Shown here: one piece after another, positions 49,112 through 58,371 of the stretch
How positions within the stretch are numbered: position 1 is the first letter of the stretch
Layout of the letters: each line of letters begins with the position of its first letter
NCBI RefSeq assembly: GCF_019923725.1
Contig: NZ_JAHXRI010000010.1
Coordinates: forward strand, 272,636 to 336,635
Direction of reading: 5' to 3'
Length of the DNA stretch: 64,000 nt
DNA from: Zwartia hollandica
GTDB taxonomy: Bacteria; Pseudomonadota; Gammaproteobacteria; Burkholderiales; Burkholderiaceae_B
Notes under the pieces: generated by a model
What the model saw: only the letters and a program-made list of their open reading frames with translations
Told to the model about the DNA's origin: nothing
Database searches by the model: none
Position numbers and translations under genes: made by a program

Positions 49112-49681
49112 CAACAACACCTGGCGCGTTGCAAGCGGGCGACCCGCTAGATGTTCGGCTAGGCGTTCGCGCAAGCGCGCCCGTAACTGAGGCTCCTGTT
49201 GAGTGTCCTCAAAGTCTGGTGGCTCTTGGTCGAGACCATACCCAGTCTCTTTGAGCAATGTCCATTCAAACTTACGTAAGGCACCCGCAGCAGTTTGCCC
49301 TGCCGCTAACTGCTGCAAGGCAATCACGTAGGCATCAAACAGACCTGGATGCGGATCCTCTCGCGGTAACAAACGAAACATAAGTTCATTCATGTACCAG
49401 CAAGACATCATGGCAGGGCCTGGCAAAGGATGAACCCCTGCACACTCGGCACGCGTCATGGTTTTGACGTCCGTGCCACCCGACCAAGACAACAACAGCG
49501 GTTGAAAAACTGATAACGCTGGTCGTAGGACCGAGTGCGGCCGCTTAGCCCCCTTAGCAACCAAAGTCACCCAGCCGTGGTCTCGTGAGAACGCCTGCAC
49601 AATGAGAGAGGTTTCGCGCCAAGCCGTTGCGTGCAAGACGTAGCCCGGGGTTTCGTGGACTCGTACGAGGCGTCGACTCAT
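49082..49681 (-). CDS. recO: DNA repair protein RecO, unusually short
   Basis: RecO helps load RecA onto SSB-coated DNA. The N-terminal OB domain is clear: GYVLHATAWRETSLIVQAFSRDHGWVTLVAKGAKRPHS (about residues 13-50). The C-terminal helical domain is recognisable (MNELMFRLLPREDPHPGLFDAY; LRKFEWTLLKETGYGLD) but the protein has only 199 residues against about 240-250. Comparison by eye with E. coli RecO places the missing 40 or so residues between GYGLDQEPP and the closing RPLATRQVLLALQRY. The frame is clean at both sides, so this is an internal deletion rather than truncation. It follows era by 20 bases. Confidence 0.87.
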   Translation of the reverse strand: MSRRLVRVHETPGYVLHATAWRETSLIVQAFSRDHGWVTLVAKGAKRPHSVLRPALSVFQPLLLSWSGGTDVKTMTRAECAGVHPLPGPAMMSCWYMNELMFRLLPREDPHPGLFDAYVIALQQLAAGQTAAGALRKFEWTLLKETGYGLDQEPPDFEDTQQEPQLRARLRERLAEHLAGRPLATRQVLLALQRYQGSK

Positions 49682-49701
49682 GTGACTAGGCGCTCAGTGC
49701 T

Positions 49702-50592
49702 TTACTCATATCCCAGGTCACGCAGGCTGCTTTCTTTCTCAGCCCAGCCTTTTCGCACCTTGATATAGACCTCAAGGTGGACCGGCTTATCGAGCAATTT
49801 GGTCATATCCTGGCGCGCTTCGGAAGCGATACGCTTCATGTGTCCACCGCCCGCCCCCAGAAGAATCGGACGATGGCTGTCACGCTCTACGATGACGCAA
49901 GCCGCAACGTGGGCGCCCTTCTCGGTCTCTTCCCACTGCTCAATCACCACCGTACACCCGTAGGGCAGTTCATCACCGACCAAACGAAAGATTTTCTCGC
50001 GAATAAGCTCGGCAGCAATAAAACGTACCGGGCGATCAGTCAAGGTGTCCGCATCAAAAAACGGTTCATTCTCAGGCAGGCGCTTAGCAACCTCATCGAG
50101 TAACTGATCAAGCTGGTGCCGCTTAGTCGAGCTCACTGGCACCACGGCATCGAATTGATAGAGTGCCGCAATTCTTGCCACGAAGGGATAGAGCTCATCA
50201 CGATTTTTAAGCTGATCAATCTTGCTGATCACTAAGATCGTGCGCTTTGGATCATGCAACAGAGACAACAGTTTCTCATCGCCCGGTGACCACTTACCCG
50301 CCTCAACAACGAAAAGCACGACATCGACATCGGCCAGGGTTTGCGTCACGACACGGTTCATCATCTTGTTCATCGCCCCACCGTGGCGCGTCTGAAACCC
50401 GGGTGTATCAACAAAGATGAACTGTTCAGCGTCGCGCGTCAGAACCCCTTGAATCCGATGGCGCGTTGTCTGAGCCTTGCGGGACACAATAGAAATCTTC
50501 GTGCCAATTAAGGCGTTCGTCAGTGTGGACTTACCCACATTGGGACGACCTACGACGGCAATAAAACCACAGCGGTGCGCTGTTTCGGTCAT
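49702..50592 (-). CDS. era: GTPase Era
   Basis: Essential GTPase binding the 3' end of 16S rRNA during small-subunit maturation. G1 is [10 protein letters not shown] (about residues 15-24), G3 is VDTPG, G4 is SKID in place of the usual NKxD, and the C-terminal KH domain includes [22 protein letters not shown] and [21 protein letters not shown]. Length of 296 is normal. The start overlaps the rnc stop by four bases (ATGA), a conserved coupling. Confidence 0.97.
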   Translation of the reverse strand: MTETAHRCGFIAVVGRPNVGKSTLTNALIGTKISIVSRKAQTTRHRIQGVLTRDAEQFIFVDTPGFQTRHGGAMNKMMNRVVTQTLADVDVVLFVVEAGKWSPGDEKLLSLLHDPKRTILVISKIDQLKNRDELYPFVARIAALYQFDAVVPVSSTKRHQLDQLLDEVAKRLPENEPFFDADTLTDRPVRFIAAELIREKIFRLVGDELPYGCTVVIEQWEETEKGAHVAACVIVERDSHRPILLGAGGGHMKRIASEARQDMTKLLDKPVHLEVYIKVRKGWAEKESSLRDLGYE

Positions 50593-51347
50593 TTAAGCTC
50601 CTGAGCGACCGCAACCGGCAGCGTTAATTGTGCCGTTTTGCGCGCCCGGGTTGAACGCTTTTTAACTGGTGTAGGACTTGCGGCCTCTGCGCTGACCAAG
50701 GCCAACTTGGCGCCTGATTGTTCAGCGGCCCGACGACTCGAGCCTGCCGCGACAACCTTGATATCTAAAGACGGGATCAAGCACTCGACCTCAAACTGCT
50801 GGCTATGCGCGGCGCCGTGGGTAGCGACTACGTTGTAGATCGGTAAGGCCAACTTGCGGCTTTGTAAAAACTCTTGCAAGAGTGTTTTGGCATCCTTACC
50901 CAAGGTCAAGGGATCCACACTTGCAAGGATAGGTTTGTACAAACGCTCCACAAGCTGTTGCGCTGCGACAAAGCCACCATCTAAATAGACGGCAGCAAGC
51001 ACCGCCTCAAAGGTGTCCGCCAAAATCGATGGGCGTCGAAAACCACCACTCTTGAGCTCGCCCTCACCCAGACGTAAAAATTTGGATAGGTCTAGCTTTT
51101 GTGCGATGTCAGCGAGGGAAGACTGCTTGACAAGGTTCGCACGCACGCGCGACAGATCGCCCTCGTCCAGTGTGCCGTAGTGATTGAATAAGAGGGCGGC
51201 TACCGCCACATTTAGTACCGAATCACCCAGAAACTCTAACCGCTCGTTATGGCGAGCTCCATGGCTACGATGCGTCAGCGCCTGCTCAAGCAGAGCAGGT
51301 TTGACGAACTTATATCCAAGCGAGGTTTCGAGTGCGGCCAGGGGCAT
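50589..51347 (-). CDS. rnc: Ribonuclease III
   Basis: Double-strand-specific endoribonuclease that processes rRNA precursors and mRNAs. The start at 51347 ([14 protein letters not shown]) gives 252 residues; a longer frame would overlap lepB. The signature [19 protein letters not shown] and the metal-binding Asp/Glu in [16 protein letters not shown] are intact. A double-stranded RNA-binding domain follows (about 155-225), then a basic, Ala-rich tail ([13 protein letters not shown]) longer than in E. coli. It is 41 bases downstream of lepB. Confidence 0.95.
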   Translation of the reverse strand: MPLAALETSLGYKFVKPALLEQALTHRSHGARHNERLEFLGDSVLNVAVAALLFNHYGTLDEGDLSRVRANLVKQSSLADIAQKLDLSKFLRLGEGELKSGGFRRPSILADTFEAVLAAVYLDGGFVAAQQLVERLYKPILASVDPLTLGKDAKTLLQEFLQSRKLALPIYNVVATHGAAHSQQFEVECLIPSLDIKVVAAGSSRRAAEQSGAKLALVSAEAASPTPVKKRSTRARKTAQLTLPVAVAQELK

Positions 51348-51388
51348 GAAGCAAATGACATGAAGCGAGTGAATCGAGCTGAACGAAC

Positions 51389-52276
51389 TTAGTGGAACGG
51401 GCCGATGCGACCCAGGCTGCCAAAGTTCATCCAAATAAAGAAAGCTTTACCGACGATGTTTGCCTCGGGGACAAATCCCCAGAAACGACTGTCGAGACTA
51501 TTATCGCGGTTGTCTCCCATCATAAAGTAAACACCGGCCGGTACGGTGCAGCGCATACCATTACGCAGATATTCGCATTTTTCACGATATGGGAAGCTTG
51601 AAATAGGGCCTATCTCCTGCGAACGTCTCTCATCTAGCAGAATTTTATGGGGCTTGTCACCCAACGATTCAATGAACTGTGCGGTATATGCCACACGGTC
51701 TGGCTCGAAATATTGACCATCTGCTTTGCGAGGAACCTCTTTGCCATTGATATACAACTTTTTGTCTAAATAAGCGACCTGATCGCCTGGCAATCCAACA
51801 ACCCGTTTGATGTAGTCGACGGACGGATCAACTGGATAACGAAACACCATCACATCGCCACGCTTGGGCTGGCCAATCGGAACAACTTTAGTATCGATAA
51901 CCGGTAAGCGCAGGCCATAAGTGAATTTGTTCACAAGAATCAAATCACCTGACTGCAGCGTCGGCAACATCGATCCCGAGGGAATACGAAACGGCTCAAC
52001 AATGAACGAACGCAACACAAACACAAATAAGATAACGGGGAAAAAGCTCACGCCGTACTCAACCCACCAAGGCATCTTTCCGAACTCGGCCTGAATCTGC
52101 TCTTGGCGTACAAGTTTTTCGTGGTCGGGAAGGTTGGCCCAGCTTGGACGAGCTAGTTCAAGCGCCTGCATCACGCGGGCAGCTCGCTTGTGACGCAGAG
52201 AAAAGCGATCAAGCGACCAGACGATGCCCGTCACCACCAGCAACACAAAAAGAATCAGAGCAAAGTTCCAGCTCAT
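51389..52276 (-). CDS. lepB: Signal peptidase I
   Basis: Membrane serine protease that removes signal peptides from exported proteins. The start at 52276 ([15 protein letters not shown]) gives 295 residues with two N-terminal transmembrane segments, matching the family. The catalytic Ser is in [15 protein letters not shown] and the Lys in [31 protein letters not shown] is the closing signature. It lies 22 bases after lepA and 41 before rnc. Confidence 0.96.
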   Translation of the reverse strand: MSWNFALILFVLLVVTGIVWSLDRFSLRHKRAARVMQALELARPSWANLPDHEKLVRQEQIQAEFGKMPWWVEYGVSFFPVILFVFVLRSFIVEPFRIPSGSMLPTLQSGDLILVNKFTYGLRLPVIDTKVVPIGQPKRGDVMVFRYPVDPSVDYIKRVVGLPGDQVAYLDKKLYINGKEVPRKADGQYFEPDRVAYTAQFIESLGDKPHKILLDERRSQEIGPISSFPYREKCEYLRNGMRCTVPAGVYFMMGDNRDNSLDSRFWGFVPEANIVGKAFFIWMNFGSLGRIGPFH

Positions 52277-52298
52277 GGTTTCGACCTTTGCGAACGCC

Positions 52299-54092
52299 TT
52301 ATTTATCTTCGACCTGCAGGATCGCCAAGAAGGCTTCCTGAGGAATCTCAACACTACCGACTTGCTTCATGCGCTTCTTACCCGCCTTCTGCTTCTCAAG
52401 AAGTTTCTTTTTACGACTGATATCGCCGCCGTAACACTTCGCCAACACGTTTTTACGCAGCGCCTTGACGTTTTCACGCGCGATGATTTCCGCACCGATC
52501 GCGGCCTGAATCGCGACGTCGTACATCTGCCGTGGAATCAGCTCTCGCATGCGAGACACCACATCACGCGCCCGGTAACGTGCGTTCGCTCGGTGGCAAA
52601 TCGTGGAGAGCGCGTCGACCTTATCGCTATTGATCAACAGATCAACTTTGACGACATCCGCTGCGCGGTACTCTTTAAATTCGTAATCCATCGAGGCATA
52701 GCCGCGCGACACAGACTTCAGCTTGTCAAAGAAGTCGAGCACAATTTCTGCGAGTGGGATCTCGTAGTGCAAGTGCACCTGTCTGCCGTGATAGGTCATG
52801 TCCAGTTGCACACCGCGCTTGCTATTACAAAGCGTCATCACCGTGCCAACATACTCTTGCGGCATAAACAGCGTGACAGTGACAATTGGCTCACGCACCT
52901 CGAGGTACTTACCCACCTCAGGCATGCGCGATGGGCTTTCAATCTGAATCACAGTATTGTCACGCAACACGACCTCATAGACCACCGAAGGTGCGGTCGT
53001 GATGATGTCCATATCGAACTCGCGTTCAAGACGCTCTTGCACGATTTCCATGTGCAACAGGCCTAGAAAGCCACAACGAAAACCGAAACCAAGCGCCTGC
53101 GATACCTCCGGCTCGTACATCAGCGCGGAGTCGTTGAGCTTGAGCTTTTCGAGTGAATCACGCAACTGATCGTACTCACTGCTTTCAACGGGATAGAGCC
53201 CAGCAAACACCTGAGGCTTGACCTCTTTGAAGCCTGGTAACGGCTCCGTGGAGGGCTTTGCGAACGTAGTAATGGTATCGCCGACTTTCGCGTCAGCCAA
53301 TTCTTTGATGCCAGCAATCACAAAGCCTACCTCACCCGCGGAGAGAAACTTGCGAGCTTCAGACTTCGGTGTGAACACACCAACCTGTTCACACAAATGC
53401 ACAGCACCTGTCGCCATAAAAGAAATTTTGTCTTTTGGGGTCAGTACGCCATTGACGATACGTACCAACATGACCACACCCACATAGTTATCAAACCATG
53501 AGTCGACAATTAACGCTTGTAGCGCGGCTTTGGGATCGCCTTTGGGGGCGGGAATGCGCGCCACCACGGCCTCGAGGATTTCATCAATTCCCATGCCAGT
53601 TTTTGCGCTAGCCAAAATCGCATTCGACGCATCAATGCCAATCACTTCTTCGACTTCTGCACGCGCACTTTCAGGATCGGCGGAAGGCAAATCCATTTTG
53701 TTCAATACGGGCACGACTTCCACACCGAGTTCAATCGCGGTGTAGCAATTAGCGACCGTCTGCGCCTCCACGCCTTGTGAAGCATCCACGACCAACAGAG
53801 CGCCTTCGCAAGCAGACAGTGAGCGGCTGACCTCATAAGAGAAGTCAACGTGACCTGGAGTGTCGATCAAATTAAGGTTGTACGTTTTTCCGTCGGCAGC
53901 CTTATAGTGCAGCGCAGCGGTCTGGGCCTTGATGGTGATACCCCGTTCGCGCTCGATATCCATCGAATCAAGTACTTGAGCCGACATTTCTCGGTCTGCC
54001 AGCCCCCCGCAGCGCTGAATCAATCGGTCTGCGAGCGTGGATTTGCCGTGATCAATGTGGGCAATGATGGAGAAATTGCGAATATGCTGCAT
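52299..54092 (-). CDS. lepA: Translation elongation factor 4 (LepA)
   Basis: Ribosome-associated GTPase linked to ribosome assembly and back-translocation. The start at 54092 ([23 protein letters not shown]) is the family N-terminus, giving 597 residues. G1 is [10 protein letters not shown]3 DTPGH and G4 NKMD; the LepA-specific C-terminal domain ends in [28 protein letters not shown] strong hairpin separates it from mucD, so it probably has its own promoter or relies on read-through. Confidence 0.97.
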   Translation of the reverse strand: MQHIRNFSIIAHIDHGKSTLADRLIQRCGGLADREMSAQVLDSMDIERERGITIKAQTAALHYKAADGKTYNLNLIDTPGHVDFSYEVSRSLSACEGALLVVDASQGVEAQTVANCYTAIELGVEVVPVLNKMDLPSADPESARAEVEEVIGIDASNAILASAKTGMGIDEILEAVVARIPAPKGDPKAALQALIVDSWFDNYVGVVMLVRIVNGVLTPKDKISFMATGAVHLCEQVGVFTPKSEARKFLSAGEVGFVIAGIKELADAKVGDTITTFAKPSTEPLPGFKEVKPQVFAGLYPVESSEYDQLRDSLEKLKLNDSALMYEPEVSQALGFGFRCGFLGLLHMEIVQERLEREFDMDIITTAPSVVYEVVLRDNTVIQIESPSRMPEVGKYLEVREPIVTVTLFMPQEYVGTVMTLCNSKRGVQLDMTYHGRQVHLHYEIPLAEIVLDFFDKLKSVSRGYASMDYEFKEYRAADVVKVDLLINSDKVDALSTICHRANARYRARDVVSRMRELIPRQMYDVAIQAAIGAEIIARENVKALRKNVLAKCYGGDISRKKKLLEKQKAGKKRMKQVGSVEIPQEAFLAILQVEDK

Positions 54093-54118
54093 AGCGCCTG
54101 GAAAGTAAACTAACAAAC

Positions 54119-54143
54119 AAAGGGGGCGCCCTGCGCCCCCTTT
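54119..54143 (-). terminator. 11-bp GC-rich hairpin between mucD and lepA
   Basis: AAAGGGGGCGC (54119-54129) and GCGCCCCCTTT (54133-54143) are perfect inverted repeats around a 3-base loop. On the minus strand it follows the mucD stop by 31 bases and is trailed by TTTGTTTGTTAG, an imperfect T-tract. It likely ends, or partly ends, the sigma-E operon ahead of lepA. Confidence 0.8.
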
Positions 54144-54174
54144 GCGTCAAACCGCTATTCTAGCCCTTCTTGGT

Positions 54175-55665
54175 CTATTTAGCAGTGCTGACAGCGACCC
54201 AGCGAGTTTGATCGCCGCTACGAACCATGAGCCCAACCGGACGGGAAGAATCCAGCCCATCGATCACTTTGGCAAACTGCTCCGGGCTCGTGATGTCCGT
54301 GTCGTTGGCGGCCAAAATGATGTCGCCCTCGACGATCCCGGCCGTTGAGGCTGGCGCTCCAACGGTCGTCACCTGCACACCGCCCTTGATACGCAGCTTT
54401 TTCTGAACATCAGCCGCCACAGGAACCACCGTCATCCCCAAGACCACCTTCTGGGTTTCGACCGCTTTGGGCGCTGCTGGCGCTTCTGCCGTCTTCTCTG
54501 CCTTGATTTCTGCAACACTGACTTTCAGATTAACCAACTTACCCTTACGCCATACTTCCAGCGGCGCCGACGTACCTGGCTTAGTACTACCCACTAAACG
54601 CGGCAAATCAGACCAGCGCGTGATGGGCTTGCCATCGAACTTCAAGATGACATCACCTGGCTGCACACCTGCTTTATCGGCTGGCGCGTCAGGTTCAACA
54701 CCACTCACCAATGCACCCTCTGCCTTGGGTAAGCCAATTGCTTGAGCGACATCTTTACTCACTTCGCCAATTTGCACACCAATACGTCCACGCGTTACCT
54801 TTCCGCTCGCACGCAACTGGTCCGCCACACGCATCGCCTCGTCGATCGGTATCGCCAAAGAGATGCCCATGAAACCACCACTGCGAGAAACGATCTGTGC
54901 ATTAATACCAACAACCTCTCCATCCAAGTTCAGCAACGGGCCACCTGAATTACCTGGGTTGACCGCAACGTCCGTTTGAATGAAGGGAAGATAGTCGCCT
55001 GTCTCGCGACCTAGCGCGCTGATGATCCCGGAAGTCACTGTCGACTCAAGCCCAAAAGGAGAGCCAATCGCCATCACCCATTGCCCTTTCTTTAGGGTCT
55101 TGGTATCGCCGATTGGTAAAGACACCATGCCTTTCGCTTCAATCTTAAGCAGCGCAACGTCGGTACGTTGATCGCTTCCGATGACTTTGGCCTTGAACTC
55201 ACGACCATCGGTCAACGTAACAAAAATATCTGTTGCATCAGCGACGACGTGATGATTCGTCAATAAGTGTCCATCGGACGAGATAAAGAAGCCGGAACCC
55301 ACACCACGCGGTACGCTGCGCTCTTCAGGCTCAGCACGACGTCCACGCGGACCTTGCTGGGGAGGTCTCGCACCACCTGGCGGCTGAAAGTCTGGTCCAA
55401 AGAAATGGCGAAACATTTCGTAGGGGTCTTGCCCTTGCGGCCCCTGACGATTGCCAGACACTTTAGCCGTAGTACGAATATTGACTACTGCCGCTTCAGA
55501 TTTTTCAACGATTGTTGTGAAATCAGGCAAAGACGATGTGCGTGCCTGCGCTGACATTTGATAGCCAACGCCGACGGACATCACCACAGCCAGCATGAGT
55601 GTTAATGCGAGTTGACGCATACGCCCAGCTGACCGATACAGATAAGAAGGATACTGAGTTTGCAT
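54175..55665 (-). CDS. mucD: Periplasmic serine protease of the DegP/MucD family
   Basis: Envelope quality-control protease in the DegQ/MucD group, part of the sigma-E response. The start at 55665 (MQTQYPSYLYRSAGRMRQ) is preferred, with GGAG ten bases before it, and leads to a signal peptide ending MSAQA. The trypsin-like domain has His in LTNHHVVAD, Asp in QRTDVALLKI and Ser in PGNSGGPLLN; two PDZ domains follow (about 290-380 and 395-485). The Gly/Pro/Arg-rich insert before the His (GGARPPQQGPRGRR) is typical. rseB ends 40 bases upstream. Confidence 0.92.
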   Translation of the reverse strand: MQTQYPSYLYRSAGRMRQLALTLMLAVVMSVGVGYQMSAQARTSSLPDFTTIVEKSEAAVVNIRTTAKVSGNRQGPQGQDPYEMFRHFFGPDFQPPGGARPPQQGPRGRRAEPEERSVPRGVGSGFFISSDGHLLTNHHVVADATDIFVTLTDGREFKAKVIGSDQRTDVALLKIEAKGMVSLPIGDTKTLKKGQWVMAIGSPFGLESTVTSGIISALGRETGDYLPFIQTDVAVNPGNSGGPLLNLDGEVVGINAQIVSRSGGFMGISLAIPIDEAMRVADQLRASGKVTRGRIGVQIGEVSKDVAQAIGLPKAEGALVSGVEPDAPADKAGVQPGDVILKFDGKPITRWSDLPRLVGSTKPGTSAPLEVWRKGKLVNLKVSVAEIKAEKTAEAPAAPKAVETQKVVLGMTVVPVAADVQKKLRIKGGVQVTTVGAPASTAGIVEGDIILAANDTDITSPEQFAKVIDGLDSSRPVGLMVRSGDQTRWVAVSTAK

Positions 55666-55705
55666 AATGAATGAACTCCGCATAAAACGTTTATGTCGTA
55701 AGCGC

Positions 55706-56710
55706 CTAACGAGGGCTTGCAACAGACATGTACTGAATGGACTGTGCCAATTGTTCAAGGGTGGAGGCCGGCACTTCACCCAGAACAGTTAACCAGTAAT
55801 TTGCAACGCGTACCCCATAGATGTTGACCGAACCGCTTTGGGCAGCACCCTGTGGTACATACTCAGACCGCTCAGGCAAATAAGGTTCAATAAAAATTGA
55901 AATAGTTGCAAGACCATCAGACAACACGAGTTGATGCACGCGCTTGCGGTCTGCAAATTCACGTGTCACTTCCGAGGTGGATACATAACCGGGTGGTGCA
56001 TTGACACGCCAACCGAGCGCTGCCAAGTCAATTTTTTGGTGTTGCGTCCGTACTGTCAGCCAGTCTTTCGTGGGCCAGGCGGGCACAAGCATGGCATCGG
56101 AGATTTCTGCACCAATCGTCACCTGCGTAAAAGCGATTTGCTCGATGACCGTGCCACGCTCATCAATCATTTGCGCTTTAAGCAGCAAGCTCGATTCCGT
56201 GTCCGCACACAACCTATAACCATAACGGTGTGAATCTCGCGGCACCACCTCAATCGGTCGGCAATGGCGGCCCGCGACTCGTAACGCAACGGCGCCTACA
56301 GACACGCTGTAGTTATTCTCGATCGACTTGGGATCAATCCGCAGCAACCCGGGGAAACGATCACCGCGTTGACGTTCGCGCAACACGGTTTTTTGCTCTG
56401 GGAGCAAACACTGCACCTCATCGTCCGTGCGCAGATACTCACGCGGGGCGCCATCAAGCACTTCAATACGCTCTTTTTCATGCTTGCCATCGAACTGATG
56501 GGTAATGCGTGAAGACTCTATGTGATCGCCTTGTTGATACGCATAGACTCCCACGTAATTCAATTGACGCGCGGCCTCTTGAATTTGTCTGAGCACATCT
56601 GCGCCACTTTGTGCCTGTGCGACCTGCGCCCAAGCACACACACTAACAGTCAGCAACACGCCCAAACGTTTTAATGTTTGCTGCTCAAACAAACGCATCC
56701 GCGTCCCCAT
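55706..56710 (-). CDS. rseB: Sigma-E factor regulatory protein RseB/MucB
   Basis: Periplasmic protein that protects the anti-sigma factor RseA from proteolysis and may sense mislocalised lipoproteins or lipopolysaccharide. A signal peptide (cut near AQAQS) is followed by the large lipoprotein-carrier-like domain (YVGVYAYQQGDHIESSRITHQFDG) and the smaller C-terminal domain (WRVNAPPGYV...). Length of 334 is normal. The start at 56710 overlaps the rseA stop by one base (TAATG); an ATG at 56698 preceded by GGGGA is an alternative. Confidence 0.92.
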   Translation of the reverse strand: MGTRMRLFEQQTLKRLGVLLTVSVCAWAQVAQAQSGADVLRQIQEAARQLNYVGVYAYQQGDHIESSRITHQFDGKHEKERIEVLDGAPREYLRTDDEVQCLLPEQKTVLRERQRGDRFPGLLRIDPKSIENNYSVSVGAVALRVAGRHCRPIEVVPRDSHRYGYRLCADTESSLLLKAQMIDERGTVIEQIAFTQVTIGAEISDAMLVPAWPTKDWLTVRTQHQKIDLAALGWRVNAPPGYVSTSEVTREFADRKRVHQLVLSDGLATISIFIEPYLPERSEYVPQGAAQSGSVNIYGVRVANYWLTVLGEVPASTLEQLAQSIQYMSVASPR

Positions 56711-57261
56711 TAGCGCGAGGCACCAAACGAAGCTTGTCGCACATTGGCAGGTCCAGATAATTGACGATGCGCGCTCACATAATCGCGCACAGCAGGCGCA
56801 TCGACATTAGAGGCTACCGCACTCTTTGGTGCCACGGCTCCAGCCATTTGCGCGCCACTGACACCAGAATCTGGAAAAAGAAAAGGCTTTGCTACCCATA
56901 CGACCGACGCAACTGCCGCAGCCATCGCAAGACTTGGCCATACGATCGTACGCCAGACTTTCCCATTGCGTTTTTGGGTTGGCGCCACCGGATCCGGACG
57001 TGGCGCAGCAATGATCGCGGGCTCGGCTACCAATGCCTGTGCAACACGCGCGCGCAAATCCGAGGTGGGGGGTATTGCTAATTCAGGAGTACGCAGCGTG
57101 TCGCCAATCAGGTGATACACCTGCCACGTTTGTTGACCCTGTTTGGTCATGACAGCCTCTGGCATGGGCGCCGCGTCATCACCGTCCATCCAGGCAGAAA
57201 TCGTGACCGCAAGGTCTTGAGGTTCGGGAATGACTTCGGCAGTATGTGGAGGTTGACTCAT
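56710..57261 (-). CDS. rseA: Anti-sigma-E factor RseA
   Basis: Inner-membrane anti-sigma factor of 183 residues. The cytoplasmic N-terminal domain (about 15-80) has the LAVTISAWMDGDDA start and WQVYHLIGDTLR block that bind sigma-E in this family; a single transmembrane helix lies at about 108-130 and the rest is periplasmic, where RseB binds. It is 13 bases downstream of rpoE and overlaps rseB by one base. Degradation by DegS/RseP-type proteases is inferred from the family. Confidence 0.9.
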   Translation of the reverse strand: MSQPPHTAEVIPEPQDLAVTISAWMDGDDAAPMPEAVMTKQGQQTWQVYHLIGDTLRTPELAIPPTSDLRARVAQALVAEPAIIAAPRPDPVAPTQKRNGKVWRTIVWPSLAMAAAVASVVWVAKPFLFPDSGVSGAQMAGAVAPKSAVASNVDAPAVRDYVSAHRQLSGPANVRQASFGASR

Positions 57262-57274
57262 TTTTCAGGACTCC

Positions 57275-57874
57275 TTACCAGCGACGATCGCCGGTGTCAC
57301 CCAGCAAAGGTCGTAATCGGGTTGCGATGGCCTCACGTGCCCGAAAAATACGCGACCTGACCGTCCCAATAGGACAGTTCATGCTCTGTGCGATATCTTC
57401 GTAGCTCATGCCATCAATCTCACGCATCACAATTGCGTTGCGCAGCTCTTCGGGTAAATCATTCATCGCCTTATTGACGGTCTCGGCAATTTGCCGGCTC
57501 GCCATTTCAGATTCTGGGTTGCTGCTATCGGTTAGGTTGTCAGTTTCGTCAAAAGTTTCACCTTCTTCACTTTCATATGAAGAAGGCGTACTGGGTCTGC
57601 GGTTATTTTGAGCTAACCAGTTGCGCGCGGTGTTGATGGCGATGCGATATAACCAGGTGTAAAACGCGCTATCCCCCCTGAACTGAGGCAAAGCGCGATA
57701 GGCTTTTATAAAGGATTCCTGAGCTACATCTTCGATCTCAGCCGGATCACGAATCATCCGTGACAGTAAGCGCATGATTTTGCGCTGATATTTGAGAACC
57801 AACAGATCGAAGGCCTGCTTGTCTCCGCGCTGGACTCGCGCCACTAACTCGGCGTCTATGTCGCGTTCAGTCAA
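57275..57874 (-). CDS. rpoE: RNA polymerase sigma factor RpoE (AlgU)
   Basis: Extracytoplasmic-function sigma factor controlling the envelope stress response. Region 2 (FDLLVLKYQRKIMRLLSRMIRDPAEIEDVAQESFIKAYRALPQFRGDSAFYTWLYRIAINTARN) and region 4 (MREIDGMSYEDIAQSMNCPIGTVRSRIFRAREAI) are complete. Length of 199 is close to E. coli RpoE (191). Its start overlaps the stop of the upstream membrane-protein gene by four bases (ATGA), so it is transcribed with at least that gene; I see no clear sigma-E autoregulatory promoter directly before it. Confidence 0.97.
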   Translation of the reverse strand: MTERDIDAELVARVQRGDKQAFDLLVLKYQRKIMRLLSRMIRDPAEIEDVAQESFIKAYRALPQFRGDSAFYTWLYRIAINTARNWLAQNNRRPSTPSSYESEEGETFDETDNLTDSSNPESEMASRQIAETVNKAMNDLPEELRNAIVMREIDGMSYEDIAQSMNCPIGTVRSRIFRAREAIATRLRPLLGDTGDRRW

Positions 57875-58371
57875 GCTGTTTTCCTCTCAAAAGGCTGGCG
57901 GGACTGCTCGATCGACGAGGCAGCTAGCGCAGATACTCGCCGAAGTGTCTCATCCGAAACAGCTCGACGCCAGAGCGTCAAGTTGACGACCTTGGAAGAG
58001 TTATGGGGGCGATCTTGCAATTTCAAACCCAGTGTTAAACCAAAAAGATGTTTCTGGCGGTGTACCACGCGTATCTGCCTTACTTGAGATAGACCAAGCT
58101 CAGAAGAAAAAGTGCCTAACAACCATGTTGGCTCCTCAGAAGCGACAAGGGTGAGACCTGGAAGGCGTTCCAAGCGTCCACGCCGCTCAATACCGTAAAC
58201 AACGGACGGTACGGCGCTCAGTAACAGGGTGATGACACCTGGAAATTTGAGCCAAACGCATGCAAGCACCACTGCCAAGCTCGCCAGGCAAAAGAGTATG
58301 TTCTCAAGAACACTGACCCAGGTGGGCCTGAACACCGCAACCGTGAGGGAACGTTGTCCAGGAGGGATCAA
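57871..58371 (-). CDS. Small two-helix membrane protein of unknown function between fabF and rpoE
   Basis: Protein of 166 residues with two closely spaced transmembrane helices near the N-terminus (about 20-62, split by KFPG) and a soluble C-terminal part. The arrangement, and the LWRRAVSDETLRRVSALA end, loosely recall YgfX/CptA-type proteins, but I cannot confirm this. It overlaps fabF by four bases upstream and rpoE by four bases downstream, so it is translationally tied to both fatty-acid synthesis and sigma-E. Confidence 0.75.
   Translation of the reverse strand: MIPPGQRSLTVAVFRPTWVSVLENILFCLASLAVVLACVWLKFPGVITLLLSAVPSVVYGIERRGRLERLPGLTLVASEEPTWLLGTFSSELGLSQVRQIRVVHRQKHLFGLTLGLKLQDRPHNSSKVVNLTLWRRAVSDETLRRVSALAASSIEQSRQPFERKTA

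Noticed and set aside
51348-51434. Longer N-terminus for RNase III
   Set aside because: It would overlap the end of lepB and add residues not seen in RNase III.
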